The position numbers were made by a program, and so were the translations under genes. Under the pieces are notes generated by a model that was not told where the DNA came from, made no database searches, and saw only the letters and a list, made by a program, of their open reading frames with translations. A DNA stretch of 64,000 nucleotides, taken from PALSA-693 sp963781155 (GTDB lineage: Bacteria > Actinomycetota > Acidimicrobiia > Acidimicrobiales > Palsa-688). How positions within the stretch are numbered: the stretch's first letter is position 1; each line of letters opens with the position of its first letter. Positions 1 through 9,256 of this stretch are shown here, piece by piece. The DNA lies in NCBI GenBank assembly GCA_963781155.1, contig CAWAEC010000013.1, forward strand, positions 186,001 to 250,000. The letters run 5' to 3'.

Positions 1-21
1 GCACAGGGTTAGGGTAAAACA

Positions 22-1035
22 GTGCAAAAGGGACGCCACTCTCGACAGGCGCGTTTGCGGCGGACACAACTGGTTGTCGCAGTGATTCTGGTCGGAACGG
101 GAGTGGCGCTCGGCTGGGCACTCGCACCAACCGGGCACAGCCCAAGCTCCGGGCAATCGGCCGCGGCTACTGCTCCGGTTATTCGTCACAACCCCCCGGC
201 GACCGTCCCGACCACACCGAGGACCACGACGGCGCCGGCGCCGGCCCCGGCCGTACCGACGACCGCAGCGCCGGCCACCACCACGCCTCCGACCTCGACC
301 TCGGATCCGCTCGACGCGCAGGTCGCGTCCTACCTGTCGAGCCGGGAGGGGACCATCCTGGCGACGGTCTACGACCTCAACACCGGGCGCGAGTGGTCGA
401 CCGGCGCGGGCAGCCCGCAACCAGAGGCCAGTGTCGTGAAGCTCAACATTCTGGAAGCACTCCTGCAACAGCATCCGGGCCAAGGGCTCTCCGCTGGGGA
501 CAGCTCCCTGGCTCAGAACATGATCGAGAACAGCGACAACGACGCGGCCACCGCCCTGTGGAACGAGGTCGGGGGCGCCGACGGCATACGATCCTTTGAT
601 TCCACCATCGGCCTGACCCAGACGACGCCGTCGCCCTGTGTGGTCTGCCCCGGCTTTCCTTGGCCGGGCTGGGGGCTCAGTACCACCAGTCCCTCGGACC
701 AGATCGCACTTCTCCGCCAGCTCGTCGAGCCAACGTCCTCCGCCCTGGTTGCAGGTGAACGCGCCTACGCCCTGCAGTTGATGGAGAACGTGACACCATC
801 AGAGCGTTGGGGCGTGTCGGCCGGCGTCCCTTCGGGGGCCACGGTGGCGCTCAAAAATGGTTGGCTGCCGCTCAATCAGGCTGACACCGACTGGCAGATC
901 AACAGCGTCGGCTGGGTGTCCGGCCTCGGCCGGAACTATTTGATCGCGGTCCTCACCACGGGCAATCCGAGCGAGCAGTACGGCATCGACACGATCAACG
1001 GACTGTCGACACAGGTTTGGAGCAACCTGGGTTGA
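22..1035 (+). CDS. Secreted class A beta-lactamase-like serine hydrolase
   Basis: A 337-residue protein with a basic N-terminus, one membrane/signal segment (about residues 15-35), a Pro/Thr/Ala-rich linker to about residue 95, and a penicillin-recognising serine hydrolase domain. The three active-site motifs are visible: SVVK (S137-K140), SDN (171-173) and KNG (278-280) in place of KTG. This is the layout of class A beta-lactamases and of actinobacterial lipoprotein-like relatives that may act on peptidoglycan. Whether it hydrolyses beta-lactams cannot be told, since the omega-loop glutamate is not obvious. The start is GTG. It is convergent with the zinc-ribbon gene downstream. Confidence 0.85.
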   Translation: MQKGRHSRQARLRRTQLVVAVILVGTGVALGWALAPTGHSPSSGQSAAATAPVIRHNPPATVPTTPRTTTAPAPAPAVPTTAAPATTTPPTSTSDPLDAQVASYLSSREGTILATVYDLNTGREWSTGAGSPQPEASVVKLNILEALLQQHPGQGLSAGDSSLAQNMIENSDNDAATALWNEVGGADGIRSFDSTIGLTQTTPSPCVVCPGFPWPGWGLSTTSPSDQIALLRQLVEPTSSALVAGERAYALQLMENVTPSERWGVSAGVPSGATVALKNGWLPLNQADTDWQINSVGWVSGLGRNYLIAVLTTGNPSEQYGIDTINGLSTQVWSNLG

Positions 1036-1070
1036 GCCGTTGAGCCGTTGAGCCGTTGAGCCGTTGAGCC
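1031..1070. repeat. Five exact tandem copies of octamer GTTGAGCC
   Basis: Five perfect head-to-tail copies of an 8-base unit begin inside the last codons of the hydrolase gene; the first copy supplies its TGA stop. They fill the short gap before the convergent zinc-ribbon gene. A change in copy number would not alter either reading frame. Confidence 0.95.
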
Positions 1071-1083
1071 AACGACCAGAATC

Positions 1084-2145
1084 TCAGAGGTTCTGGGCCG
1101 AATACGTCGGCAGCCCAAACCCGGTTGCAATTGGATTCCAGTAACCGACGAACTCGGTCTTGTAGGTCGTGGCCTCGTCGTCGGGCTGGGTCGCAGCCTG
1201 ATAGTTGGCGTCCGCGGTGTCGTTGTACGTGCAGTCCCCCTCGTACTGATCGCTTGCCCAACTGGCGAAGTCCTGGTCCGCTTGTTCGGAGGCCGTCCAG
1301 GCTTCCGTGAGGGTTTGGATCATGCCGGGAGGAAGCGCAGAGACGTCGGGAGAATCCTCCAGTTGCACGATGAGGCTCCGACGGGAATTCGCGGCTTCGC
1401 TGAACACCTGGGCGTCCTGCGACAAGCTTGCTCCGCAATTGACGACGTCGGCGGCGGCATCCTGAATCGCGGTTCGATCACTGACGCTCTGGGTGAGCAG
1501 TGTCGACAGGCCGGCCGCCGCCGTTTGCTCCGCAGGGGAGGGCAGGGGCACCGTAGGTGGCGAGACCACCACCGGAGGAGGCGCCGCCGGCGCCACCGTG
1601 GTGGGGCTGGCTGGAGCGGTGGTCGGAACGGTCGCCGGCACCGTGGATGCGACGGTACCGGTCGTGACGTGGTGGCTCCCTCCGCCCGAGGACTTGGCCA
1701 GCGCGACTCCTCCTGCGGCTCCACCAGCCAGCAGGACCACAGCGACCGCTCCCACGATCCAGGGCCGCCGGCCGGCGGGCGGCCGCGACGGAGGCAGAGG
1801 CGGAGAGGGACCCGGAGGGGCGCCCATCGCAGGTGCCCAGCCGCCACCCTGGGGCGGAGTTGGATCCCAGCGGGGTACCGGCGCCGTCACCGCGGGCATC
1901 GGCGTTGTCGGATCTCTGGGGTCCGGGGGTGCGGCGGCATAGCCCGCGGCCACCGGCCCGGGCGCCGCCGGAGCCACCCCGGGCTGGGAGACATCCACGT
2001 GGCTCCCGCACGTTCGGCAAAACTGGTCCTCTGCCGGGACGCGGTGGCCTTGCGGGCACTGGGTGCTGAGCGCCTGGCCGCAATAGCGGCAAAAGGACTC
2101 GCCGGGACCACCCTCGTGACCGTTTGGGCAGGTCAGTAACGCCAT
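1084..2145 (-). CDS. Zinc-ribbon, single-pass membrane protein of unknown function
   Basis: A 353-residue protein. Residues 1-50 hold two zinc ribbons with CPNGH/CRYCG and CPQGH/CRTCG cysteine pairs. A proline-rich stretch follows, then one membrane helix (about 130-150), a Thr/Pro-rich linker, and a roughly 150-residue C-terminal domain with two cysteines that would lie outside the cell. Actinobacteria often carry such ribbon-linker-TM-sensor proteins, but I do not recognise the outer domain. It reads from its own ATG and is convergent with the beta-lactamase-like gene. Confidence 0.75.
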   Translation of the reverse strand: MALLTCPNGHEGGPGESFCRYCGQALSTQCPQGHRVPAEDQFCRTCGSHVDVSQPGVAPAAPGPVAAGYAAAPPDPRDPTTPMPAVTAPVPRWDPTPPQGGGWAPAMGAPPGPSPPLPPSRPPAGRRPWIVGAVAVVLLAGGAAGGVALAKSSGGGSHHVTTGTVASTVPATVPTTAPASPTTVAPAAPPPVVVSPPTVPLPSPAEQTAAAGLSTLLTQSVSDRTAIQDAAADVVNCGASLSQDAQVFSEAANSRRSLIVQLEDSPDVSALPPGMIQTLTEAWTASEQADQDFASWASDQYEGDCTYNDTADANYQAATQPDDEATTYKTEFVGYWNPIATGFGLPTYSAQNL

Positions 2146-2370
2146 TGTCTGCGCTGGTCAGGGCGAACGCGGCGTCGCCGGGACGGAACTCCATCCACCT
2201 GAGCACCTCCTTGTCGAATAGCCCCTGCTCGAGACCGGCGCGAACCATCCGATCCCGGCGTGATGTTAACCCTCCGTGGAGCACCGGGAGACGGCCATAA
2301 ATGCAGACTTATCCGAATTGCTGAACATTTGGGCCGACGTTGAGCCGGATGTCGGGCTGCCCTACCCCAC

Positions 2371-4083
2371 TTATGGCCGGGGGCGGCTGGAGATGTTCGC
2401 CCGCAGCAGGCGTCCGGGACGGGCATCGGTGGCCTCACCGTCGCGGGTAAAAACCTGCCCGTTGACGATGGTGGCGGCGTACCCCACTGCCCGTTGTTCG
2501 AGCCGCCGCGCCCCTCCCGGGACGTCGTAGACCACCTCTGGCATCAGCGGTGCCACCGTCTCGGGATCGAAGACGGTGATGTCGGCCGCATAGCCCGGTA
2601 CCAGCCGCCCTCGGTCCCGGAGCCGCCAGATATCGGCAGGCCGCGACGTAATCATCTGGATAGCTTCTTCGAGCGTCAACGCCTGGCGTTGGCGCACCCA
2701 GTAGGCCAACAGATGGGTGTAAATGGACGAGTCAAAGACCTGGCTCACGTGTGCGCCCGAATCGGAAAAACACATGGCGGTTCGCGGGTGGCGCAGCAGT
2801 TGGAGCAAACGGTCGTCCTCTTGAGTGACGAGCTCCTGGAGGAAAAAGACGTCGAGGTCGCCCTCCAGGGCGATATCGATGATGGCCTCCACCGGATCGA
2901 CGCCGCGCCGCTGCGCTTCGTCGGCGACTGTCGGGTTCGGGGGGTACAGCGACCGCATGATCCTCATGGTCTCGAACTGGGGCCGTCCCGCTTCGACCCC
3001 AAAGGACCTGCCGTAGTCGCCGTGGTAGGCGGCGTGGACCAGGCGGCGTCGGATTTCGGGATCCCGGAGCAGGTCCCGTTGCTCGTCGTAGGGACGCCGG
3101 CGCACCTCCTGCCACTCGGCCAGCTTGTCGAAGCCCAGACGAGTGCGGAACGACTGCGTCGACACGATGCCGCGGCAATGCGTGAGGGCGTACACCTCGC
3201 CGCCCTGGGCCGTGGTCGAGTCGATGAACTCCATCGACAGTTGCGGCATCGAGTTCGCGAACAGCCCGAAGGCGATGGGCGCCCGGCTCGAGATGGCCAG
3301 GTCGCGGAGGCGTCCCTCGAAGTCATGCCGCGCTTCCAGGTCAGGGATGCGCTCCTGGGCCAGCTGGAAGACCCCGTCGCTCTCGCGGCCCACGATCTCG
3401 ACCAACGCCACCACCTCGCCCCACGGGGCCCGCCGCGACGCGACCGGACGGTCGTCTGAAGTGGCGTGGGCGACGCTGCGCGACGTCGTGAAGCCGGCAG
3501 CCCCAGCGCGGAGGGCGCGACGCAGCTCGGTCGTCATCACTGCCAGGTCCTGGTCGGTTGGGTCTTCGTCAAATGCCCGCTCGCCCATGGCCCACGTCCG
3601 CAGGGCGGAATGACCAATCGACGCCGCATAGTTGACCCCTTTCGGGGCCATGTCGACTGCGTCGAGGTACTCCGCGAAGGTCTGCCATGTCCACGTCAAC
3701 CCGGCCGCCATAGCCTCCGCGGCGATATCCTCCGCCCGCTCCAGGTTGCGAACGACCAACGCCTGCTCCCCCGCCCGCGCAGGTGCCAGCGTGAATCCGC
3801 AGTTGCCCATGACCACGCTGGTCACGCCATGCCAGCAGGCCGGCTTGCCCAGGCTGTCCCAGAAGACCTGGGCGTCCATGTGCGTATGCGCGTCGACAAA
3901 ACCGGGTGTCACCACCAGTCCGGTCGCGTCGAGCTCCTGACGGCCCTGGCCCTCGACCTTGCCGACGGCGACGATACGGTCAGCCGCAACGGCCACATCA
4001 CCCCGCACCGCAGGTGCACCGGTCCCGTCGATGATCACGCCACCTCGAACGACGAGATCAAAATCTCCCGTCTGAGCGTTCAT
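2371..4083 (-). CDS. N-acyl-D-amino-acid deacylase family amidohydrolase
   Basis: A 570-residue metal-dependent amidohydrolase of the D-aminoacylase group. The N-terminal beta-sandwich strand is followed by the metal motif HTHMDAQ (about residue 65), the family motif GNCGFTLAP, and near the C-terminus the SDSGAH motif carrying the catalytic aspartate. Family members remove acyl groups from D-amino acids or hydrolyse related cyclic amides; the substrate is unknown. A second member (15190-17040) shares the same motifs, so the organism has at least two. It lies at the downstream end of a minus-strand gene run. Confidence 0.85.
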   Translation of the reverse strand: MNAQTGDFDLVVRGGVIIDGTGAPAVRGDVAVAADRIVAVGKVEGQGRQELDATGLVVTPGFVDAHTHMDAQVFWDSLGKPACWHGVTSVVMGNCGFTLAPARAGEQALVVRNLERAEDIAAEAMAAGLTWTWQTFAEYLDAVDMAPKGVNYAASIGHSALRTWAMGERAFDEDPTDQDLAVMTTELRRALRAGAAGFTTSRSVAHATSDDRPVASRRAPWGEVVALVEIVGRESDGVFQLAQERIPDLEARHDFEGRLRDLAISSRAPIAFGLFANSMPQLSMEFIDSTTAQGGEVYALTHCRGIVSTQSFRTRLGFDKLAEWQEVRRRPYDEQRDLLRDPEIRRRLVHAAYHGDYGRSFGVEAGRPQFETMRIMRSLYPPNPTVADEAQRRGVDPVEAIIDIALEGDLDVFFLQELVTQEDDRLLQLLRHPRTAMCFSDSGAHVSQVFDSSIYTHLLAYWVRQRQALTLEEAIQMITSRPADIWRLRDRGRLVPGYAADITVFDPETVAPLMPEVVYDVPGGARRLEQRAVGYAATIVNGQVFTRDGEATDARPGRLLRANISSRPRP

Positions 4084-4185
4084 GTGCTCGTCTCCTCGCC
4101 CCGGACGGCGTCGGCGTCAACCGATACCCGCGACCCGATCACCTCTCTACCTTAGGTCTGGTCGCCTTTCGTGTCACCCGCCTGT

Positions 4186-5268
4186 TCAGCGCGGATACGC
4201 AGCCACGCCCCGCATGAACTCCCACACCAGAGATTGTGCCGGCGGCGTGCCGGGCCGGTTCTCCGGCCAGGCATGGCTGCCACGTTGATACAGGGCGAGG
4301 GCGACCTGGGCGCCGTCTTGGCAGTCGTTCCAGATGCTGACGGTCACCTGACCCTGGGACCAGGTGCGGTGACTGGCCGCGCAACCATCCAGTTCCCGCC
4401 ACGCTCGCAGCGCCGAGGCAACGGTGGGCTCCAGGTAGCCACTTATCTCCTTGCGAGGGTCGCCCGGGTTTATGGCCAGCAAGGGATCGTCCTGGGACGC
4501 CACGATCATGATGGGCACCGGTCTGGTCCGGGCACAGCCCGCCACCGGCACCGCTTCGACTGCGGCAACCCCGTTGAACACGCCCGGATCCTGACAGGCC
4601 ATGCGATACGCCATCCGGCCGCCATTGCTGTATCCGACCAGGTAGACGCGGTGGGCGGCGTCGGGCTGGGTGGCTGCCACCTGCCGCACCACCGCGGCGA
4701 GGAATGCCACGTCGTCGATACCGGCTTGATGGGCCGCCCCGCAGCACGCGCCCGCATTCCAGGATCGGCCGTAACCGGCCGGATAGACCAGAATGGCAGG
4801 TCCGGTGGTATCAACCAGGTGCGTCACCCGTTCCATCGCCTCAGGCGTCATGCCCCGGCCATGGAGCAAGACCACGACGGGCAAGGAAGACCCCGCGACC
4901 GGGGCGGGACGAACCATCAGGTAGCTGCGGTCCTGCCCTCCTATCACGAGGCTGTGTTCAGACGCTGTCCACCCCGAGGGCAAGGGCCCGAGCGCGTCGG
5001 CCCAATCGTCACCCGCGGGCGCCTTCCCCGGCAGTGACGCCCGGGCCAACAACCCCCGGCCAGGCTTGGGGTGTCCGGGCTCTGGGGCCATGCCCGGAGC
5101 ACCGTGGTCCACCAGTCCGCCGGGTCGGCGGGGACTGCCACCTGCGACCCCAACGAGGACGAGCCCAACGAGGACGAGCGTGGTCACGGCTGCCAGGATG
5201 GTGGCAGCGATCACTAGCGACGCGGCCCGCCCGCGACGGCCGCGCCCTCCTCGTGGATCGCCGATCAC
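4186..5268 (-). CDS. Secreted PHB-depolymerase-type esterase (copy A)
   Basis: A 360-residue alpha/beta hydrolase with an N-terminal membrane/signal helix (about 18-42). The catalytic region shows LLHGRG (oxyanion), the family hallmark WNAGACCG, and the nucleophile elbow GYSNGG; a late SHAWP probably supplies the histidine. This matches the feruloyl esterase/PHB depolymerase (LpqC-like) family. The paralogue at 9257-10348 has the same order of motifs. Both lie in a run with membrane acyltransferases, suggesting envelope lipid or polyester processing, but that role is inferred. Confidence 0.85.
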   Translation of the reverse strand: MIGDPRGGRGRRGRAASLVIAATILAAVTTLVLVGLVLVGVAGGSPRRPGGLVDHGAPGMAPEPGHPKPGRGLLARASLPGKAPAGDDWADALGPLPSGWTASEHSLVIGGQDRSYLMVRPAPVAGSSLPVVVLLHGRGMTPEAMERVTHLVDTTGPAILVYPAGYGRSWNAGACCGAAHQAGIDDVAFLAAVVRQVAATQPDAAHRVYLVGYSNGGRMAYRMACQDPGVFNGVAAVEAVPVAGCARTRPVPIMIVASQDDPLLAINPGDPRKEISGYLEPTVASALRAWRELDGCAASHRTWSQGQVTVSIWNDCQDGAQVALALYQRGSHAWPENRPGTPPAQSLVWEFMRGVAAYPR

Positions 5269-5324
5269 AGGTTCAGACGATAGGACGGGACGCGACAGAA
5301 AGGGCCGCGACGGCCCGGACCCGG

Positions 5325-5726
5325 TCAGTACATCATTCGAGGGTCGCGGTAGTGCTTGAACTCAATGAGATTGCCGGAGGGATCCTGCAACACGAACGTC
5401 AGATGTTCCTCGGCGAGGTCTTTGAAGCGGGGCTGAGCCGCCGAAAAGAAGGGCAAGTCACGCGTCTCGGCCAGGTACAGGACGGCGTCGAAGTCCTCCC
5501 GCCGCCGGAACGTCACGCCAAAGTGACGGGGATACATGGTCAGCGGACCTCGGTCCCACTGATCGGAGAGGTGGCAGACGACCTGATCTCCGAAGAAGTC
5601 CAGGGTGATGCGATCGTCGTAACGCCGGGCTAGATGACAGCCCAGACCGCTCACGTAGAATTCGTGGGCTTCGTCCAGGTCCCGGGCGGGAATGGCCAAA
5701 TGGAAGACGTCGGTGGCGTCACGCAT
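5325..5726 (-). CDS. VOC (glyoxalase/dioxygenase-fold) protein
   Basis: A 133-residue protein of the vicinal oxygen chelate fold, with an N-terminal VFHLAIPARDL beta-alpha unit and a C-terminal DPSGNLIEFKHY strand carrying the usual metal glutamate; an internal HFG supplies a likely metal histidine. I chose the inner ATG because the upstream part of the open frame is antisense to the ComA-like gene, and because this start overlaps that gene's stop by 8 bases, which indicates translational coupling. The substrate is unknown. The coupling suggests it acts on a product of the ComA-like enzyme. Confidence 0.8.
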   Translation of the reverse strand: MRDATDVFHLAIPARDLDEAHEFYVSGLGCHLARRYDDRITLDFFGDQVVCHLSDQWDRGPLTMYPRHFGVTFRRREDFDAVLYLAETRDLPFFSAAQPRFKDLAEEHLTFVLQDPSGNLIEFKHYRDPRMMY

Positions 5727-6504
5727 CGGTCCGGTCTTTTTCCTCGAAGTGAAGCAGCGTGTCGGCCCGAAGCCCCAGGCGCAGCGTTTCGACACCGATG
5801 ACATCGTCAGCTCTGATGTTGCCGAGATTGACGTCGGGTCCGAGACGGGTGACGAAGTGAGCCTGCAATTCTTTGGTGGGAGCTTCAAACAGGAGTCGCT
5901 CGGGAGCCAAGCCGCTGCCCAAAATGTCCTCGATCAAACCAAACCGCAGTTCACCGTCGGCCCGGCAGATGCCGCTCTTGCCGCTTTCTCGAGCCTCGGT
6001 GATCACCAGTGCCGACCCGGCCTCCAGGTCCTCGCCGATGCAATCGACCCACTGAGCCGGGGATAACCGCAGCGACCGGTCGGCATCCTTGAACCCCACC
6101 TCGCTGAGCACCGTGAACTCGCCGGCGCACTTCCGGATATACGCCGCCTTCGCAGTGTTGGACAGCGGGATGGTGCCGTTGGACACCTCGATCACGCCGG
6201 TTCCGTACTGGCGGCACCAGATCAGGTACTCCTCGAAGCGCTCCTGGGCCACAAACTTCTCGAACAACGTGCCACCGAAGTAGTACGGGATGTCGTGATC
6301 CCGAAGGCACGCGATCTTCCGATCCAGCTCGTCAGTTACCAGCGCGGTCCCCCACCCGAACTTGACCATATCGATCAGAGCCGAGGTGCTGGCCACTGCG
6401 GCTTCCAGATAGGCCGACGGCAAGCCGGGATCGATCACCATCGTCAGACCGCGGGTGCGAGGCTTCGTCTCGCGGTCGGGCAGGGACAGCAGATTCTTCA
6501 ACAT
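5719..6504 (-). CDS. Phosphosulfolactate synthase (ComA) family protein
   Basis: A 261-residue TIM-barrel protein opening with LPDRETKPRTRGLTMVID and continuing KFGWGTALV, YYFGGTLFE, EVSNGTIPL and ITEARESGKSGI, which are the blocks of (2R)-phospho-3-sulfolactate synthase. The family joins sulfite to phosphoenolpyruvate, the first step to sulfolactate or coenzyme M in archaea and Bacillus. No ComB, ComC or ComDE homologue is visible nearby, so coenzyme M synthesis is not supported. The partner here is a translationally coupled VOC protein. Members of the family in actinobacteria may use other substrates. Confidence 0.8.
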   Translation of the reverse strand: MLKNLLSLPDRETKPRTRGLTMVIDPGLPSAYLEAAVASTSALIDMVKFGWGTALVTDELDRKIACLRDHDIPYYFGGTLFEKFVAQERFEEYLIWCRQYGTGVIEVSNGTIPLSNTAKAAYIRKCAGEFTVLSEVGFKDADRSLRLSPAQWVDCIGEDLEAGSALVITEARESGKSGICRADGELRFGLIEDILGSGLAPERLLFEAPTKELQAHFVTRLGPDVNLGNIRADDVIGVETLRLGLRADTLLHFEEKDRTDA

Positions 6505-7639
6505 GGATTTTCCTTTCGGCCGATCGAGAGCCCGCGTGCGGATGCCTGGCTCGACCGGTAAGCGCCAGGCTCAAAGGAGTGCGCCGGAGTAACGCCACCC
6601 CCGCCGCGGTAATCACGAACAGCAATGGCGCGACCCCAGCGAGGACCACCACCACACCGATACCACCAGCCAATCTGGCTAACGCCGCCCCCACGCCGGC
6701 CGCGACCACCGCCTGCAACAGCAGCGGATGAGCCAGATAGACGCCAAAGGACACGTCGCCTCCGCGGGCCCAACCAGCCAGCACGCGTGGACGTGCCCGT
6801 TCGACCACCCACAGACCGATGGCCAGTTCGGCCGCACCAAACGCCACGCTCTCGACCACGACCGCGGGCTGAAACACCTGGCTGGCCTGCAACACGGTCA
6901 TCCCCGCCAGGTGCAGGTCGAGCAGGTAGGCACCCGCGCCGAACCCCACGGCGGCGGCCGCCCCGCCGGCGATGAGCCGGGTGTGGGCGCGCACCCAGGC
7001 CAGCACCTGGTCCCAATGGAGTCCGGCCAGAATCCCGATCACCACATAGAGCTGATAGCTCGGGAGCCACGATCCGGGGTGGGCCAACCACGTCGACAGG
7101 GGGGCCGGCAGGCGCAGCCGGTAGAGGATGGCCGTCGTGAAGAGGACCTGGAACGCCACGCTGGCCAAAAGAATCCGGCGATGCGATTGCCGATGGCGGC
7201 CCAACCAAGCGAGGATCCACGGGAACACCAGATATAACTGCAGGGTCAAGAGAAGGAAATACAGGTGGTAGCGCGCACCGCCCGTCAGCAAATCCCGCGC
7301 ATAGCGACCGACGACCGTCCCGGCGCCCGCGAGGTGTCCATCCGCCAGCAGGTAGATGGCCGACCACACCGCGTACGGGACGAAGACCAGGGGCACGCGA
7401 CGCCGCCAGAACGGGCGGGCCTGCGGCGTTCGCCCCCGGGCGCTGTAGGTCAGCACGAAGGCACTGAGGATTAAAAAGACCTCCCGGGAGCTGTGCAGCA
7501 CGCTCAATATCGCTCCCGCGCCCTGGTCGTTGGCCGGCAGGAGCTGCGACGTGGCATGCACGCCAATCACTGCCACCACCGTCGCCACACGGGCCACGTC
7601 GATAGCGTGGAGATGGCGGGTGTCGGAGGCCGAGGTCAT
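6332..7639 (-). CDS. Acyltransferase 3 family membrane protein (copy A)
   Basis: About 435 residues with roughly ten membrane helices and the acyltransferase-3 marks: HAIDVARV at the start, the first-helix histidine IGVHA, SREVFLILSAFVLTY, FWRRRVPLVFVPY, and FGVYLAHPLLL near the end. Such enzymes O-acylate sugars, peptidoglycan or lipids at the membrane. The start is the ATG that overlaps the upstream ligase stop (TGATG). The last 55 or so residues are charged and overlap the ComA-like gene by 173 bases out of frame, so a lost stop or small frameshift near 6530 is likely. It is paralogous to 10389-11525. Confidence 0.85.
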   Translation of the reverse strand: MTSASDTRHLHAIDVARVATVVAVIGVHATSQLLPANDQGAGAILSVLHSSREVFLILSAFVLTYSARGRTPQARPFWRRRVPLVFVPYAVWSAIYLLADGHLAGAGTVVGRYARDLLTGGARYHLYFLLLTLQLYLVFPWILAWLGRHRQSHRRILLASVAFQVLFTTAILYRLRLPAPLSTWLAHPGSWLPSYQLYVVIGILAGLHWDQVLAWVRAHTRLIAGGAAAAVGFGAGAYLLDLHLAGMTVLQASQVFQPAVVVESVAFGAAELAIGLWVVERARPRVLAGWARGGDVSFGVYLAHPLLLQAVVAAGVGAALARLAGGIGVVVVLAGVAPLLFVITAAGVALLRRTPLSLALTGRARHPHAGSRSAERKIHVEESAVPARPRDEASHPRSDDGDRSRLAVGLSGSRSGQHLGSDRYGQVRVGDRAGN

Positions 7640-9183
7640 CAAGCAGCATGGGCGGCCAGGGACCTGCGCAACTCGCCTCGACGGACCTTCCCTGTGGGTC
7701 CGGCGGGAAGGCGTGCCGTCACCACGATCGCGGCAGGACGCAGGAAACGGCTCAGTGAGGAAACGCACTCATCATGCAAGCGGGCTACCAGCGCGTCAGC
7801 GTCGTCAGACCCGTCCGACGGTACAACGAAGGCCACCGGCTCCTGCCCCAAAGTGGGATGCGCACGCCCCACCACCGCCGCCGCCACCACACCGGGATCG
7901 GCCAGCAACACCTCTTCGATCTGGCGGGGGTATACCTTCTCGCCGCCCCGATTGATCACATCGTCTGCCCGCCCCACCAGATACAGGAAGCCACCGGCAT
8001 CCAGACGACCAAGATCCCCGGTGACCAACCACCCGTCCGGGCCTGTTGCCGGCCGCGCCGCCGGCCTGGAGCCGGCAGGAGCCCAGTATTCGCGAATCAC
8101 GCTGGCCCCGCGAATGCACACTTGACCGACAACGTCAGGTGGGACAGGCCGGCCGGTCCCGTCGACAACGCGTAACTCCAGGCCGACCGGGGTTCCCACC
8201 GATCCGGCTTGTCGCTCGGCCGCGGGCCGCGGATTCGCCGTGATCTGGCTGGCCGCTTCGGTCATTCCGTACGTTTCCAGGACCGTGATCCCGGTCGCAG
8301 CTTCGAAGCGCTCCCGCGACGCGGCCGGCAGCGGCGCCGAAGCGGAACGGGCGAAGCCGATGCGGGTGGCCACCTCCGCCGGCGGCGCGGGGGCCTCCCC
8401 GAGGATGGTGATGATGGCCGGCACCAGATTGAGCCAGGTCACCCGGTTGCGGCCGGCCACCGTCCAGAAGGACCGGGCCGAGAACCGGCGGTCCAGGACC
8501 AGCCGGGCCCCGGCCACGAGAGTGGAAAGGACACCGACGACCAGTCCGTTGATGTGAAACAGCGGCAGCGGCGAGTACCCACAGTCCTCGGCAGTCAACT
8601 GGTGATGCGAGACCACAGCCCGGGCCGTGTGCAGCAACTGGTCCTCGGACAGCGGCACGATCTTGGACGTTCCGGTCGTACCAGAACTTGACAAAACCAA
8701 AGCGGCGCCGTCACGGCCCGGACGCCGGCATCCCCCGTCAGTTGCGGACCGGTACACACGCAACCGGCCCTGATCGGCTGACCAGATCTCGAGGCCGCCA
8801 GCCGTCAGCGCGGTGAGGTCCTCCGGTCGGTCTGAGACCAGCGCCGCCAGGCCCAGTCGTTCGACCTGATCAGCAAGCTCCCCCGGGGTGGAGGAAGGAT
8901 CGAGCGGTACTGCAGCCACTCCGGCACTGATGGCACTCAGGACCGCCGCCGCCATCTCCAGCGGATCGGCAAACAACAGGCCGACTCGGCCCCCCGGCAG
9001 ACGGCCCACCATCTGTCGCCAGACGATCGCCCGCCGGGCCACGTCGGCCCAGGTCAAGGTGCGGCCGGTGGCGCCCTCTACAAAGGCGACGCGTTCCGCG
9101 GAAACCAGCCGTCGCTCGATCAACTGGCGGACGTCGCAGCCATCCATCACTGTAGAGCTATCCTCCGGAAGTGAGATTTTCAT
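7639..9183 (-). CDS. AMP-forming acyl-CoA synthetase / ligase
   Basis: A 514-residue class I adenylate-forming enzyme. It shows the P-loop SSSGTTGTSK, the YGMTEAA motif (A5), TGDLGRLD (A7), GRADDVINRGGEKVYP (A8 hinge) and the catalytic lysine in GPTGKVRRG near the C-terminus. Members activate carboxylic acids as acyl-AMP and pass them to CoA or a carrier. Its stop overlaps the start of the acyltransferase-3 gene, so the two are probably made together, and it may supply the acyl donor. The substrate is unknown. Confidence 0.9.
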   Translation of the reverse strand: MKISLPEDSSTVMDGCDVRQLIERRLVSAERVAFVEGATGRTLTWADVARRAIVWRQMVGRLPGGRVGLLFADPLEMAAAVLSAISAGVAAVPLDPSSTPGELADQVERLGLAALVSDRPEDLTALTAGGLEIWSADQGRLRVYRSATDGGCRRPGRDGAALVLSSSGTTGTSKIVPLSEDQLLHTARAVVSHHQLTAEDCGYSPLPLFHINGLVVGVLSTLVAGARLVLDRRFSARSFWTVAGRNRVTWLNLVPAIITILGEAPAPPAEVATRIGFARSASAPLPAASRERFEAATGITVLETYGMTEAASQITANPRPAAERQAGSVGTPVGLELRVVDGTGRPVPPDVVGQVCIRGASVIREYWAPAGSRPAARPATGPDGWLVTGDLGRLDAGGFLYLVGRADDVINRGGEKVYPRQIEEVLLADPGVVAAAVVGRAHPTLGQEPVAFVVPSDGSDDADALVARLHDECVSSLSRFLRPAAIVVTARLPAGPTGKVRRGELRRSLAAHAA

Positions 9184-9256
9184 AGTGAACCGCTGAGAGT
9201 GCGATGAAAAGAACGGGGTGGTAGGTGCGGAAACGAGACCGACCGCCCTCGAGGCA

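Noticed and set aside
1282..2139. 285-codon plus-strand frame
   Set aside because: It is opposite the zinc-ribbon protein and is dominated by Arg/Gly, as expected for a GC-rich shadow.
4084..5037. Plus-strand frames over the esterase A gene
   Set aside because: Antisense shadows of a gene with full catalytic motifs.
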